From CAZJHX01 sp964545715 (GTDB lineage Bacteria; Myxococcota_A; UBA9042; GCA-2863065): DNA of 64,000 bases. The stretch covers positions 1 to 64,000 of the forward strand of contig CAZJHX010000030.1 in NCBI GenBank assembly GCA_964545715.1. The letters run 5' to 3'. Positions 34,778 to 43,977 of this stretch are shown one piece after another; position 1 is the stretch's first letter, and the number at the start of each line of letters is the position of its first letter. The notes below the pieces were generated by a model. That model did not search any database. It worked only from the letters and a program-made list of their open reading frames with translations, and was not told the DNA's origin. The translations under genes were made by a program, and so were the position numbers.

Positions 34778-36358
34778 CTATTTGAGCAGAAACGCGCTGG
34801 TCGTGGCGCCCATGCACCAGTCCGTGGACTCGCCGTTCTCCAGCCAGGCCGACATGAGGCGGTTGAGGCGGTCGGGGATATAGAACGTGGCCATGCCCTT
34901 TTGGTCGGCGGGCATGCACCACAGCTTCCATTTGGTCCACGTGGTCGGGTCGCACAGCCCCGGCTGCAGCAGCACCTCGGCGTCCAGCAGCGGTAGAAAC
35001 GCCGGGGCCAGCGCGTCCATCCAGTTGCCGCCTAAATCGCCGCTGGCTGCTTCGATGGCCTCCAGCGCCTGCTGCACGTTGTCCGGCAGTGGCTCTACGA
35101 CCATCTCCTCCAGCACGATGGCGTGTAGCCAGGCGCCGGTCTCAGGCACCTCCCACTGGTAAGACGTCTCGTGCCATGCGGCCTCTATCGGCTCCTCCAA
35201 GACGATCGATGGCTCTGCCGGCGCGCCCGGCTTGACCGGCCCCGCGACCAGTCTCAGCAGCCCGCCCGCGGCTCGGCTGACGCGCACCGCGATGGTGTAG
35301 GTGCCGGCCTTGGGCAGCTCGGCGCCCAGCAGGTGCTCGTTGCCCGCGTCGTCGGTGGCTACCAGCGAGACCTGCGGTCCCCACGGCGATCGGCTGACAA
35401 AGGTGCCGCCCTGGTCCAAGGCGGCCACGATGCCGTCCGGGCCCAGCGCCTTGCCCTCCAGGCCGTCGAAGGCCGGATCCTCGGGACGTCGCACATAGGT
35501 CGTCGGCACGCCGATCGGCAGCACCAGGTGCCGGTCGCTGCCGCCGACTATCGACACGTGCAGGCCGCTGGTGAGGTGGTTGTACCAAAAGCGCAGGGCC
35601 ATCTCGTTGACCCCGCCGCCGCTGTTCAGCAGCGCATCGCGGATGTGCGGACCCTCCACGCCGGCCGCCGCTGCGTCCTCCTCCAGCGCCTGGAGCGTGG
35701 AGCCGCGCCCAAACGAGCCCCAGGGCCCGTTCCAAACCTCGATGGAGTCGATGTCGGGCGTGTCGTACACCCAGTTGATGCCCTCGACCGGGTGGTTTGG
35801 GGAGAACAGCGCGCCCTGAGCGTGGGTCTCCTCGACGGCCTCCAATGCGCGGTCGTTCCAGGACTGCCCCTCGGCCGGCGCGTGCGGCACATGCTCGGTG
35901 ACGCCGAACAGATTGGCGTGTCCCGGGCCCCCATACTCTTCGGCGTCGACCAGGATGAGGTGGTCGTGGTGATACGCCGGATCGGACTGCTGGACGACGG
36001 TGCGATGGTCTGACAGGGCCACGAAGTCCAGTCCGTTGCCCGCCAGCGATGCGTCGTGCGCGATCAGCGCGGGGTCCCGGTACGCGTCTGCCACGGAGAG
36101 GACGGTGAAGACGTCATCCTCGCCGTCGCTGTGGCTCGTGTGCGTGTGCAGATCGCCCCGATACCAGCCGTTGGCCGGGATCGCGAAGTTCAGGTCCGGT
36201 GGTTTCGGGGCCGCGGTGTCCTCGTCCGCCGCCGGGGCGTCCGGCGTGACCTCGGCAGCCGCCGGCAGGTCGGTCCCAGAGGGAGGGTCCGTCGAGTCGT
36301 CGGGGCAGCCGGCGAGCAGGGCCGCCGTGAGGATGGAGCCAAGCAGTGTAGCGCGCAT
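34778..36358 (-). CDS. PHP-domain lipoprotein (putative metal-dependent phosphoesterase)
   Basis: 526 residues. Lipoprotein signal MRATLLGSILTAALLAGC (Cys18), acidic linker, then the PHP/CehA-like domain: YRGDLHTHTSHSDGED (HxH metal motif), DFVALSDHRTV, HLILVDAEEYGGPGHANLFG, FSPNHP, DSIEVWNG and VGGSDRH. These supply the His/Asp/Glu ligands of a multinuclear metal site. A C-terminal beta-rich region and a Cys-containing tail (CDPTTWTKWKLWCMPADQ) follow. PHP proteins hydrolyse phosphoesters; as a surface lipoprotein it may act on nucleotides or phospholipids outside the cell. ATG at 36358; divergent from the paired radical SAM genes. Confidence 0.8.
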   Translation of the reverse strand: MRATLLGSILTAALLAGCPDDSTDPPSGTDLPAAAEVTPDAPAADEDTAAPKPPDLNFAIPANGWYRGDLHTHTSHSDGEDDVFTVLSVADAYRDPALIAHDASLAGNGLDFVALSDHRTVVQQSDPAYHHDHLILVDAEEYGGPGHANLFGVTEHVPHAPAEGQSWNDRALEAVEETHAQGALFSPNHPVEGINWVYDTPDIDSIEVWNGPWGSFGRGSTLQALEEDAAAAGVEGPHIRDALLNSGGGVNEMALRFWYNHLTSGLHVSIVGGSDRHLVLPIGVPTTYVRRPEDPAFDGLEGKALGPDGIVAALDQGGTFVSRSPWGPQVSLVATDDAGNEHLLGAELPKAGTYTIAVRVSRAAGGLLRLVAGPVKPGAPAEPSIVLEEPIEAAWHETSYQWEVPETGAWLHAIVLEEMVVEPLPDNVQQALEAIEAASGDLGGNWMDALAPAFLPLLDAEVLLQPGLCDPTTWTKWKLWCMPADQKGMATFYIPDRLNRLMSAWLENGESTDWCMGATTSAFLLK

Positions 36359-36469
36359 GGGCGCACGGTAACACGGGCGGATGGTGCGGCATTTGTCGGT
36401 GGTCAAACCCAGCGCCGGTAAGCGTGTGGGCCGTCCCGCCGGCGCTGCGGTTGCTGCTAACGTCGGCCG

Positions 36470-37384
36470 ATGGTCGCACGCGTGGATCTCAAGACGGGCT
36501 TCAGCTGCAACAATCGCTGCCGCTTCTGCGTGCAAGGCGACAAGCGGCGCCAATACACCGACAAGTCCACCGAGGAGCTGCTCGCCCTTCTCGAGACCGC
36601 GCGCGCCGATGCCGACGAGCTGGTTTTCACCGGCGGTGAGGTGACCATTCGGCCGGATCTGACGCGGCTGGTGCAGCGGGCCAGGGCGCTCGGATTTCGC
36701 ACTATCCAGGTTCAGACCAACGGCCGCATGCTGTCTTACATGAAGGCCGCCCGCGCGCTGGTCACCGCCGGCGTCACCGAGTTCAGCCCGGCTTTGCACG
36801 GGCCCGACGCGGCGCTGCACGACGGGCTGACCCAGGCGCCGGGCTCGTTTGAGCAGACCGTTCGCGGCATCAAAAACGTGAAGCGGCTGGGGCGGCGGGT
36901 CATCACCAACACCGTGATCACGCGCGCGAATGCCGCCCGGCTGCCCGAGCTGGCGCGCCTGTTGGTCTCGCTGGGCGTGGACCAGTTTCAGCTGGCGTTT
37001 GTGCACCCGCTGGGCGCCGCGGGCGAGCACTTTGAAGAGATAGTCCCCCGCTTTACAGAGGTGCAGCCGTTCGTTCTGCACGCTCTGGAGGTCGGCCACG
37101 CGGCCGGGGTGCGCTGCATGACCGAGGCCATCCCACTGTGCATGCTGCCCGGGTACGAGCGGTTTGCGGCCGAGTGGGTGATCCCGCGCACGCGCATCTT
37201 CGACGCCGACCGGACGATCGATGACTACACCGAGTATCGGGTGCGCGAGGGCAAGGCCAAGGGGCCGCAGTGCGTCGAGTGTGCGCTGGACCCCCAGTGC
37301 GAGGGGCCCTGGCGCGAGTACCCGCAGCACTTCGGTTGGGACGAGCTGGCGCCCGTCTCCGTGAGCGCGAGGGGTGCCCAGTGA
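36470..37384 (+). CDS. Radical SAM protein, first of an overlapping pair
   Basis: 304 residues. Cys13-x3-Cys17-x2-Cys20 (CNNRCRFC) for the SAM cluster; ELVFTGGEVTIRPDL corresponds to the GGEP motif. The C-terminal segment GPQCVECALDPQCEGPWREYPQHFG supplies Cys residues typical of a short auxiliary cluster region. The stop overlaps the GTG start of the next gene (GTGA), indicating translational coupling with a HxsB-like maturase. HxsB enzymes normally pair with a second radical SAM (HxsC), so this may be the functional partner, although I cannot confirm HxsC membership from sequence alone. Substrate unknown; no obvious His-Xaa-Ser precursor is visible nearby. Confidence 0.75.
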   Translation: MVARVDLKTGFSCNNRCRFCVQGDKRRQYTDKSTEELLALLETARADADELVFTGGEVTIRPDLTRLVQRARALGFRTIQVQTNGRMLSYMKAARALVTAGVTEFSPALHGPDAALHDGLTQAPGSFEQTVRGIKNVKRLGRRVITNTVITRANAARLPELARLLVSLGVDQFQLAFVHPLGAAGEHFEEIVPRFTEVQPFVLHALEVGHAAGVRCMTEAIPLCMLPGYERFAAEWVIPRTRIFDADRTIDDYTEYRVREGKAKGPQCVECALDPQCEGPWREYPQHFGWDELAPVSVSARGAQ

Positions 37385-38763
37385 TTCGTCCGCTGTACTT
37401 TCGCAAAGTGCCGGGCGCTGCCGGCCATTTCGTCAGCAACGACCTGGGCGAGTGGGAGCTGCTCAGCGACTCGGAGTTTAGTGAGCTGGCGTCGAGCCCG
37501 CCGACGAGCGAGCTGGACCCGGCCGAATATCGGCGCCGCTTCTGGGCCCGCCGCCGGCACACAGAGCATGGCCCCAACCTGCACGCGTTTGTACTGACCG
37601 AGCGCTGCGATCACCGCTGCCAGTACTGCCACGCGTCGGTCGTGGGTATGGACCGCACCGACACCGACATGTCGCGCGACACCGCTGAGCGCTGCGTTGA
37701 CTTTGTCCTGCAAAGCCCCAATCCGGGCGTGACGATCGAGTTTCAGGGGGGCGAGCCGCTGGCCAACTGGGACGTGCTCTGCCACACCGTGCGCTACGCC
37801 ATCGCCGCCAACGCCTCGGTGGGCAAGGACCTGGCGTTCTCCCTGGTCACGAACACCGCGTTGATGACCGAGGAGCGCCTGGACTTTTTGCTGGAGCACC
37901 GCGTGCAGATCTGCACCAGCATCGACGGTCCGCAGGCCGTGCACGACCGCGTGCGGATCTCGTCGACCGACGGCGGCTCCTGGCAAAACGCCACCCGTTG
38001 GGTGCAGCGCATCAACACGCGCTATCAGGGGCTGGGGCTGGACCCCGAGTCCTATCGGGCGGAGGCGCTGCCCACGATCACGCGCTATGCCCTAGCCCAC
38101 CCGACCGAGGTCGTCGACACCTACGTCGCGATGGGGTGCCGCGCGATCTTCCTGCGCAACCTGGACCCCTTCGGGCTGGCGGCGGTCACGTCCAAAAAGC
38201 TCGGCTACACGATGGCTGAGTTTCTGGCGTTCTACGAGCAGGCGGTCGACTACATGATCGAGCTGAACCGCCGGGGCGTGCAGGTGATGGAGCGCCTGGC
38301 CGCGATCATGCTGGCCAAGCTGTTGACTGGCGTGGACCCCAACTTCTTGGACCTGCGCTCGCCGTGCGGCGCCGCGATCGGGCAGCTGGCCTACCACCCC
38401 AGCGGCCGGATCTACAGCTGCGACGAGGGGCGCATGGTGGCGGCGTCGGGGGATGAGGCGTTTCAGCTGGGACATGTCGCCGAGACCAGCTACGACGCGC
38501 TGATGTCAGGCCCGGGTGTCCGCGCGCTGGTCACGGCCAGCACCGTGGAGGCGCTGCCCGGATGCGCGAGCTGCGCGTACAATCCGTTTTGTGGGGTCTG
38601 CCCGGTCTACAATTACGCGACGCAGGGCAGCATTCATGGCCGCATGCCCGGCTCGGATTGGTGTCGCAAGCACATGGGCGTGTTCGATTATCTGGTGCGT
38701 CGATTAGAAGGCGCGGACGCGGTGGGGCGGGCGCTGTTTGGTGGCTGGGGGGCCCACCGCCCG
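37381..38763 (+). CDS. HxsB-like radical SAM/SPASM maturase (3' end in gap)
   Basis: 461 residues up to the N-gap. The N-terminal ~60 residues (IRPLYFRKVPGAAGHFVSNDLGEWELLSDSEF) match the peptide-binding start of HxsB-type 'paired' radical SAM maturases. Core motif Cys76-x3-Cys80-x2-Cys83 (CDHRCQYC), EFQGGEP, SIDGPQAVHDRVR, RNLDPFG, and DLRSPCGAAIGQLAYHPSGRIYSCDEGRM. SPASM Cys region: GCASCAYNPFCGVCPVYNY...C. HxsB family members modify ribosomally made peptides with His-Xaa-Ser repeats. The GTG start is coupled to the upstream radical SAM gene. The final residues before the Ns (from ~38735) are G-rich and doubtful; probably only a few C-terminal residues are missing. Confidence 0.82.
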
Positions 38764-38773
38764 NNNNNNNNNN
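38764..38773. other. 10-N assembly gap with poly-G flanks
   Basis: Bases ~38735-38763 and 38774-38870 are unusually rich in G runs and lack coding character, typical of low-quality read ends at a gap. No biological feature should be read into them. The convergent barrel gene ends at 38890. Confidence 0.9.
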
Positions 38774-38889
38774 GGGTTGTCCTATTTTGGGGGGGTCCAT
38801 TTCGCGGGGGGGCCGTGGTCCCGGGGCTGGTGTTGTGGGGGGGGGCCTACCAACCGCCGGCTCGACCACTTCCTGCATCAGTCGCCGAC

Positions 38890-39603
38890 TCAGCCCGCGT
38901 AGCCGAAGTTCAGCATCGGGATGCCCAGGGGCATGTACTCGGCCGGTCCGTCGAACCACTCTTTGTCCAGCGGCAGCACGAAGCCGATGTCGCCGAACAG
39001 GTGAGCGCCGCGCAGCCGGACGCCGTAGCGGGTGCCCCAGACGGGCTCGACGTTGCCTGTGGCGGGGATGACGGCCCCAAACGCCAGATGCAGCTGAACC
39101 ATGTCCGAGACGGAGATGCCGCCGCCCAGCGTGGGGATCACGATCCAGTTCAGGTCGCCTTTGCTCAGGTTGGTGCTGCCGCCGTAGGCGTGCACGGTCA
39201 GATTCAGGTACTGCTGGGGCGTGCCGACGGTCAGCCGCGCCTCGCCCCCGACCGCGAAGGCGCCGTCGTCCAGATCGGCCAGCGGCGCGGCGGCGACACC
39301 CCGGAGGACCAGCGCGCCGTGGACCTTTCGGCCGAGCTGACCACCGAATGTGACCTCCGGCATACCGCCCACGAGACCGATCGGCAGCAATACCGTGGCG
39401 CCGATTTCGACGTTGTCCGTGATCGCATAGTCGACCCTGTGACCGAGCAGGTCGGTCGATGTCCAACGGAATTGGCCCTCGGGGCTTGTAAAGGCGGTGT
39501 CGCTCAGGACGGTCATTTCCCGGTCGGGCGCGTCGTCTGCCATGACCGGCGTCGTGATCAGGGCTGTCAGTGTGCATACGAGAGTCAAGTGACGTGTCAA
39601 CAT
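38890..39603 (-). CDS. Outer-membrane beta-barrel protein
   Basis: 237 residues from the ATG at 39603 (RBS GAGGAGC). Signal LTRHLTLVCTLTALITTPVMA, then WTSTDLLGHRVDYAITDNVEIGATVLLPIGLVGG, which is alternating strand pattern seen in barrel-forming proteins. Strands continue through GALVLRGVAAAPLADLDD, YLNLTVHAYGG and HLFGDIGFVLPLD to MLNFGYAG. The C-terminus lacks the canonical terminal Phe, but the overall pattern is barrel-like. Family not recognised. It is divergent from a DUF5916-like gene, with a 52-bp gap. Confidence 0.6.
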   Translation of the reverse strand: MLTRHLTLVCTLTALITTPVMADDAPDREMTVLSDTAFTSPEGQFRWTSTDLLGHRVDYAITDNVEIGATVLLPIGLVGGMPEVTFGGQLGRKVHGALVLRGVAAAPLADLDDGAFAVGGEARLTVGTPQQYLNLTVHAYGGSTNLSKGDLNWIVIPTLGGGISVSDMVQLHLAFGAVIPATGNVEPVWGTRYGVRLRGAHLFGDIGFVLPLDKEWFDGPAEYMPLGIPMLNFGYAG

Positions 39604-39655
39604 GGGGCTGCTCCTCAGGGTTTTACAGTTGGCGCCGAGGGATTGTGCAACCGCT

Positions 39656-41884
39656 ATGCCACGCCTGATGGTCGAAGTTCGAGGGATGGGTCTCGGTGCG
39701 CTGGTTTTGGCGGCGTTGGCGACGCTGTGGGCGCCGTCAGTCTCGGCGGATAGGCCCTCGGCACGCGCGGTCTGGGCGACTGAGCTGCCGGCCATCGATG
39801 GTCGCCTCGACGACCCCGCCTGGGCCCGCGCACCGGTCGCGGCCGGGTTTCAAGAGCGCAAGCCCCGCCTACGTGCGGTCCCGCCCGTGCAGACGCGCTT
39901 TCAGGTGGTGCTGGGCCCCGACGCGATGTACGTGGCGGTGGACTGCAAGGACGGCCAACCCGACGGCATCAAAGGCCTGACGCGTACGCGTGACGCCTTT
40001 GCCATCTTCGACGACGACGCGATCAGCCTGAAGCTGGATGTGGCGCGAGACGGTCGGACGACGCTGGGCTTTGCACTGAACCCGTCCGGCGCGCGGATGG
40101 ACTATCGCGGCATCAACGAGGAGGAGTTTCGTGTGGAGTTTGACGCCGTCTGGACCGCGGCCGCGCGGCGTTATGACGGGGGATGGGCCGCTGAGTTTCG
40201 GCTGCCGTGGCTGGCGCTGGGCATCGATCCCTCCAAGCCGCCGGCTGCGATTGGGTTTGACGTCAGCCGCGACCACCCGCGCCGCAACGCGACCTATGAC
40301 TGGTCGCTGATCGCGCCGCCGTACATGCCCATCGCCGCCAGCCAATACGGCGTGCTGACCGGGTTGGACGTGCTGCGAGAGCGAACCGCCACCTCCGCTC
40401 GGGTGGACACATGGACCCTGGTGCCGCACATCTCGGGCGGCTTCAGCCGCGACGCGGATGGCGCGACCGAAGGCACGTTCAACACCGGCGCGGATCTCAG
40501 CGCGCGCCTGGGGGCCGGCTGGCAGGGCCGTCTGACCGTCAACACCGACTTCGCCCAGGTAGACATCGACGATCAGGTCGTGAACCTGGACCGCTTCGGC
40601 CTGTTTTTGCCCGAGAAGCGCGACTTCTATCTGACCGACCTCGAGGTCTTCTCGTTTGGCCTGGCCCAGGAGGCGCAGCTGCTGCACACGCGACGGATCG
40701 GTCTGGTCGCCGGCCGGGAGATCTCGACGCTGGCCGGTTTGAAGATCGTCGGACGCCCCACCGAAGCGCTGCGAGTGGGGCTGTTGCAGGTCACCACCCG
40801 CGCGCAGGACGATGAGCCATGGAGCTCGCACCTGGCGGCGCGCGGCTTGTTGGAGCTGGGCGGCGGCTCCAACGTGGGCACCATGGTGACGCATCGGCAG
40901 TCTCTGGAGACGCCCGGCGACCGCAACACGGTGATCGGCGTAGATGGGCGGTGGCGCGGCGCGGAGGTCCCGTTTCTGTTGCAGGCGTTTGCGTTGATGT
41001 CGCTGACCGGCGCCGACGCCCGCTCCCCGGCGGCGGGGACGGGTGGGGGCACGACGTTGGACCCGGACGAGCCGGCGCCGGGTGTCAGCGTCATGCTGAT
41101 CGGTCGCGGTGAGCTGATCAGGCCGGTGCTCTCGTACAGCTGGTACTCCGAAGGGCTCCGCACCGACATGGGCTACTTCTATCGGGTGGACGTGCACAAC
41201 GCGTCGGGCTCGCTGTCCGTGGAGCCGCGCATTGGCCGGGCCGGGCTGGAGAAGCTGCTCTTCGTCGCGTGGGGCGGGTTGGTGGCGGATGGCGACGCGT
41301 CCAGTCTGCTGGATTGGTATGTCAACGCGGCAAGCAAGCTGCAGTGGGACTCGGGCTTCTGGATCACGCTCACGGGTGGCTACAACACCACGACGGTCGA
41401 CTCGGCGTTCACGGTGGGCGAGTCCACCGAGATCGCGGCGGGGGAGTACGGCGGGCCGCTGCTGTTCTTGAAGGCGGGCACGCCGAGCGTCTGGCGGGTC
41501 AGCGCCGAGGCGCGGTTGATGTGGCAGACCTTTTTCGACGGCGAGCTGCTCACCGCCCGAGCGTCGCTGGTAGCGCGCCCCACGGCGCTGATTCGTCTGG
41601 AGGCGGGCGGGCAGTACACCGTTGCCGGCTTCGAGGATTCGAGCCGTGACTTCGACTCCGCGCTGGTCAACGGCCGGCTGTCGCTGGGGATCACGACCGA
41701 CCTCGGGCTCAGCCTGAACGCCGGCTGGAACCACCTGGCGGACCAGGTGCAGCTACAAAGCCGTCTGCGCTTCACATACCTGCCCGGCAGCGATCTCTTC
41801 GTCGTGTATCAGGTCGACCTCGACGCAGGGGATGCCCAGGCGCAGTTTCAGTCGCTGATCGTCAAGGCGGCCGTCCGCTGGTAA
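39656..41884 (+). CDS. DUF5916-type protein with N-terminal CBM9-like domain
   Basis: About 742 residues with signal sequence MGLGALVLAALATLWAPSVSA (in-frame ATGs at 39656, 39668 and 39686; 39656 taken provisionally). The N-terminal ~200 residues (AIDGRLDDPAWARAPVAAGF, DAMYVAVDCKDGQPD, DDDAISLKLDV, GWAAEFRLPWLAL) match the carbohydrate-binding CBM9-like domain that precedes DUF5916. The rest, including TDFAQVDIDDQVVNLDRFGLFLPEKRDFYL, is the conserved DUF5916 signature, followed by repeated beta strands to a terminal VKAAVRW. The family is predicted outer-membrane and barrel-like, function unknown, widespread in Bacteroidota and Myxococcota. Confidence 0.82.
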   Translation: MPRLMVEVRGMGLGALVLAALATLWAPSVSADRPSARAVWATELPAIDGRLDDPAWARAPVAAGFQERKPRLRAVPPVQTRFQVVLGPDAMYVAVDCKDGQPDGIKGLTRTRDAFAIFDDDAISLKLDVARDGRTTLGFALNPSGARMDYRGINEEEFRVEFDAVWTAAARRYDGGWAAEFRLPWLALGIDPSKPPAAIGFDVSRDHPRRNATYDWSLIAPPYMPIAASQYGVLTGLDVLRERTATSARVDTWTLVPHISGGFSRDADGATEGTFNTGADLSARLGAGWQGRLTVNTDFAQVDIDDQVVNLDRFGLFLPEKRDFYLTDLEVFSFGLAQEAQLLHTRRIGLVAGREISTLAGLKIVGRPTEALRVGLLQVTTRAQDDEPWSSHLAARGLLELGGGSNVGTMVTHRQSLETPGDRNTVIGVDGRWRGAEVPFLLQAFALMSLTGADARSPAAGTGGGTTLDPDEPAPGVSVMLIGRGELIRPVLSYSWYSEGLRTDMGYFYRVDVHNASGSLSVEPRIGRAGLEKLLFVAWGGLVADGDASSLLDWYVNAASKLQWDSGFWITLTGGYNTTTVDSAFTVGESTEIAAGEYGGPLLFLKAGTPSVWRVSAEARLMWQTFFDGELLTARASLVARPTALIRLEAGGQYTVAGFEDSSRDFDSALVNGRLSLGITTDLGLSLNAGWNHLADQVQLQSRLRFTYLPGSDLFVVYQVDLDAGDAQAQFQSLIVKAAVRW

Positions 41885-41970
41885 TGCGGCGGTCAGACGA
41901 CCGATGCGCGTGCGCGTCAAATGTGATCCGACCGTTCTGATTTGAGACCAGTCCGTGATAGGATCTGGCC

Positions 41971-42618
41971 ATGGTTCGCCGAATTAAGGTCAGTCGGGCC
42001 GGGTTGACCCGGTGCCCGGGGTGCGGGTCGCACATTAAGTTGTCGGCCGACGTCAAGGACACCGCTTGCCCATTTTGCGGGGTGATTCTGGTGGTCGGGC
42101 TGACCCCCGAGTCTTTCCAGCGCACGCTGCTGGACTCGGCGCGGGACATGATGATCGGCCGGTCAGGCATCATTACGGCGTCGCTGTTCGGCATCACCAC
42201 GGCGATGGGCTGCGGCGACGAGGCCGCCGACAAGCCGCCACCGGACGTGATCGAGGTGGAGGACTCCAACGCCGAGCCGGTGTACGGCGCGCCGCCCGAC
42301 ATGGACGTGGTGCAAGACGTTGTCGACGACCCGCCGCCGGAGGACGTGTATGGCGCTCCCCCGGACACCAAGGACACCGCCGAGCCTGCCGACGTGCAGC
42401 CCGACGTGCCGGATGTGCCGGCGCTGCCGCCGTACGGGATCCCGCCTGAGGAGGACGTCTCGGAGCCTGAGGACACGGCCGACGAGGACACTGCAGACAA
42501 CGACACCGCAGACACCGCCGACGACAAAGCGGACGCGACGGTCGATGAGGTCACCACCGAGGACGCAGGCGATCCGAGCCCGACGCCGCTTTACGGCGCC
42601 CCGCCGCCGTCGGAATAG
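41971..42618 (+). CDS. Zinc-ribbon/YG[A/I]PP-repeat putative radical SAM substrate
   Basis: 215 residues. N-terminal zinc ribbon CPGC (15, 18) and CPFC (33, 36), then ~30 residues, a hydrophobic segment IITASLFGITTAMGC with lipobox-like Cys81, and a highly acidic Asp/Pro/Thr tail. The tail contains VYGAPPD twice, PYGIPPE and LYGAPPP near the C-terminus. The stop is 3 bp before the TTG start of a radical SAM/SPASM gene, so the pair is translationally linked. The same motif class is fused to a closely similar enzyme at 32841-34457, which makes this the likely modified substrate. The zinc ribbon/leader could serve enzyme recognition. How a lipobox 80 residues in is used (late signal, or internal membrane anchor) is unclear. 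Confidence 0.72.
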   Translation: MVRRIKVSRAGLTRCPGCGSHIKLSADVKDTACPFCGVILVVGLTPESFQRTLLDSARDMMIGRSGIITASLFGITTAMGCGDEAADKPPPDVIEVEDSNAEPVYGAPPDMDVVQDVVDDPPPEDVYGAPPDTKDTAEPADVQPDVPDVPALPPYGIPPEEDVSEPEDTADEDTADNDTADTADDKADATVDEVTTEDAGDPSPTPLYGAPPPSE

Positions 42619-42621
42619 CAT

Positions 42622-43977
42622 TTGGCAGAAGAGCACCCAGCGCCGCCGATCGGCGCAACCCCCTACGATGGGGATCCGTCCGGGCTCGTACGCACGGTCT
42701 CGTCTGACGAGGAGCGCCTGCGCCCGCGTCCTCTGTATGTCGTGTGGGAGATCACGCTCAAGTGCGACCTGGGCTGCAAGCACTGTGGGTCGCGTGCGGG
42801 CAAGGAGCGGTCCAACGAGCTGACGACGGCCGAGTGCCTGGACATGGTGGCCCAGCTGGCCGATTTGGGGGTGCACGAGGTCACGCTGATCGGCGGCGAG
42901 GCTTATCTGCGGCCCGACTGGCACCTGATCGCCGCTGAGATCACGCGTCTAGGCATGACGTGCGGCATGACGACGGGCGGACGCAACCTCACGCAGGCGC
43001 AGGTCGACAAGGCCGTGGAGGCCGGGCTGCGCGTGATCTCGATCTCGATCGATGGGCTGGAGGACACGCACGACGCGCAGCGCGGGGCCAAGGGCTCGTG
43101 GCGGGCGGCGGTGGAGTCGGCAAGGCGCGTCGGGGCGTCCCCGATCCGGCTGGCGACCAACACCCAGATCAACCGGCTGAGCATGCCTGAGCTGCCGGTA
43201 CTGGCCGATCTGCTGGGTGAGCTGGGCTCCACGGCCTGGCAGATTCAGCTGACCGTGGCGATGGGGCGGGGCGCCGATCGGCCGGACATGCTCCTGCAGC
43301 CGTACGATCTGCTGGAGTTGTTTCCGCTGCTGACGTGGCTGAAGCAGACCAAGCTGGAGCCCAACGGTATCCAGCTGTTTCCGGGCAACAACATCGGGTA
43401 CTTCGGTCCGTATGAGCGGCTGCTGCGATATGGCGGCGATCGGGGCGCGCACTGGAGCGGCTGCTCGGCCGGCAAGTGGAGCCTCGGGCTGGAGTCCGAC
43501 GGCAAGATCAAGGGCTGCCCGTCGCTGGTCAGCGACAAGTGGACGGGGGGCAACATCCGCGACCGGCGGTTGGCCGACGTGGTCGACAACACCGACGAGC
43601 TGACGCACCTGAAGAGCCGCACGGTCGAGGACCTGTGGGGCTTTTGCCGCACGTGCTACTACGCCGACACCTGCAAGGCCGGCTGCACCTGGACCAGCGA
43701 CTGCCTGCTCGGCAAGCCGGGCAACAACCCATACTGCATTCATCGCGCGATGACGTTGGAGCGGCAGGGTCTGCGCGAGCGCGCGGTCAAGGTGGAGCAA
43801 GCCCCCGGGCTGCCGTTTGACCGGGGCCGGTTCGAGCTGGTGGTGGAGCCGATGCCGGAGGGCTCCGATACGCCGGCGATCCTCGGGGTGCCGGTAGACG
43901 ACGTCCGTGCGCTGCGCACCGACACCGCGTCCGTGTGGTCATCCAAGGCCGTCGAGGAGCGGCTGCGCCGCAGTTAG
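42622..43977 (+). CDS. Radical SAM/SPASM maturase adjacent to YGxPP substrate
   Basis: 451 residues from a TTG start. Cys48-x3-Cys52-x2-Cys55 (CDLGCKHC), LIGGEAYLRPD, ISISIDGLEDTHD. The segment NNIGYFGPYERLLRYGG parallels DSIGYYGPHDKVLRGRG of the fused enzyme at 32841, showing the two are one subfamily. SPASM Cys: GCSAGK, GCPSL, FCRTCYYADTCKAGCTWTSDC, YC. A ~70-residue C-terminal extension follows (VVEPMP...ILGVPVDDVRALRTD). Probable role: radical-based modification (for example a Tyr- or Pro-centred crosslink or epimerisation) of the preceding lipoprotein; the reaction is not deducible. It overlaps the convergent kinase gene stop. Confidence 0.82.
   Translation: MAEEHPAPPIGATPYDGDPSGLVRTVSSDEERLRPRPLYVVWEITLKCDLGCKHCGSRAGKERSNELTTAECLDMVAQLADLGVHEVTLIGGEAYLRPDWHLIAAEITRLGMTCGMTTGGRNLTQAQVDKAVEAGLRVISISIDGLEDTHDAQRGAKGSWRAAVESARRVGASPIRLATNTQINRLSMPELPVLADLLGELGSTAWQIQLTVAMGRGADRPDMLLQPYDLLELFPLLTWLKQTKLEPNGIQLFPGNNIGYFGPYERLLRYGGDRGAHWSGCSAGKWSLGLESDGKIKGCPSLVSDKWTGGNIRDRRLADVVDNTDELTHLKSRTVEDLWGFCRTCYYADTCKAGCTWTSDCLLGKPGNNPYCIHRAMTLERQGLRERAVKVEQAPGLPFDRGRFELVVEPMPEGSDTPAILGVPVDDVRALRTDTASVWSSKAVEERLRRS

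Noticed and set aside
34044..34955. Minus-strand open frame across the YGVPP tail and the intergenic gap
   Set aside because: Most of it is antisense to the fused radical SAM gene; only the short stretch after the C9 run looks coding-like, and it is noted under the small lipoprotein candidate.
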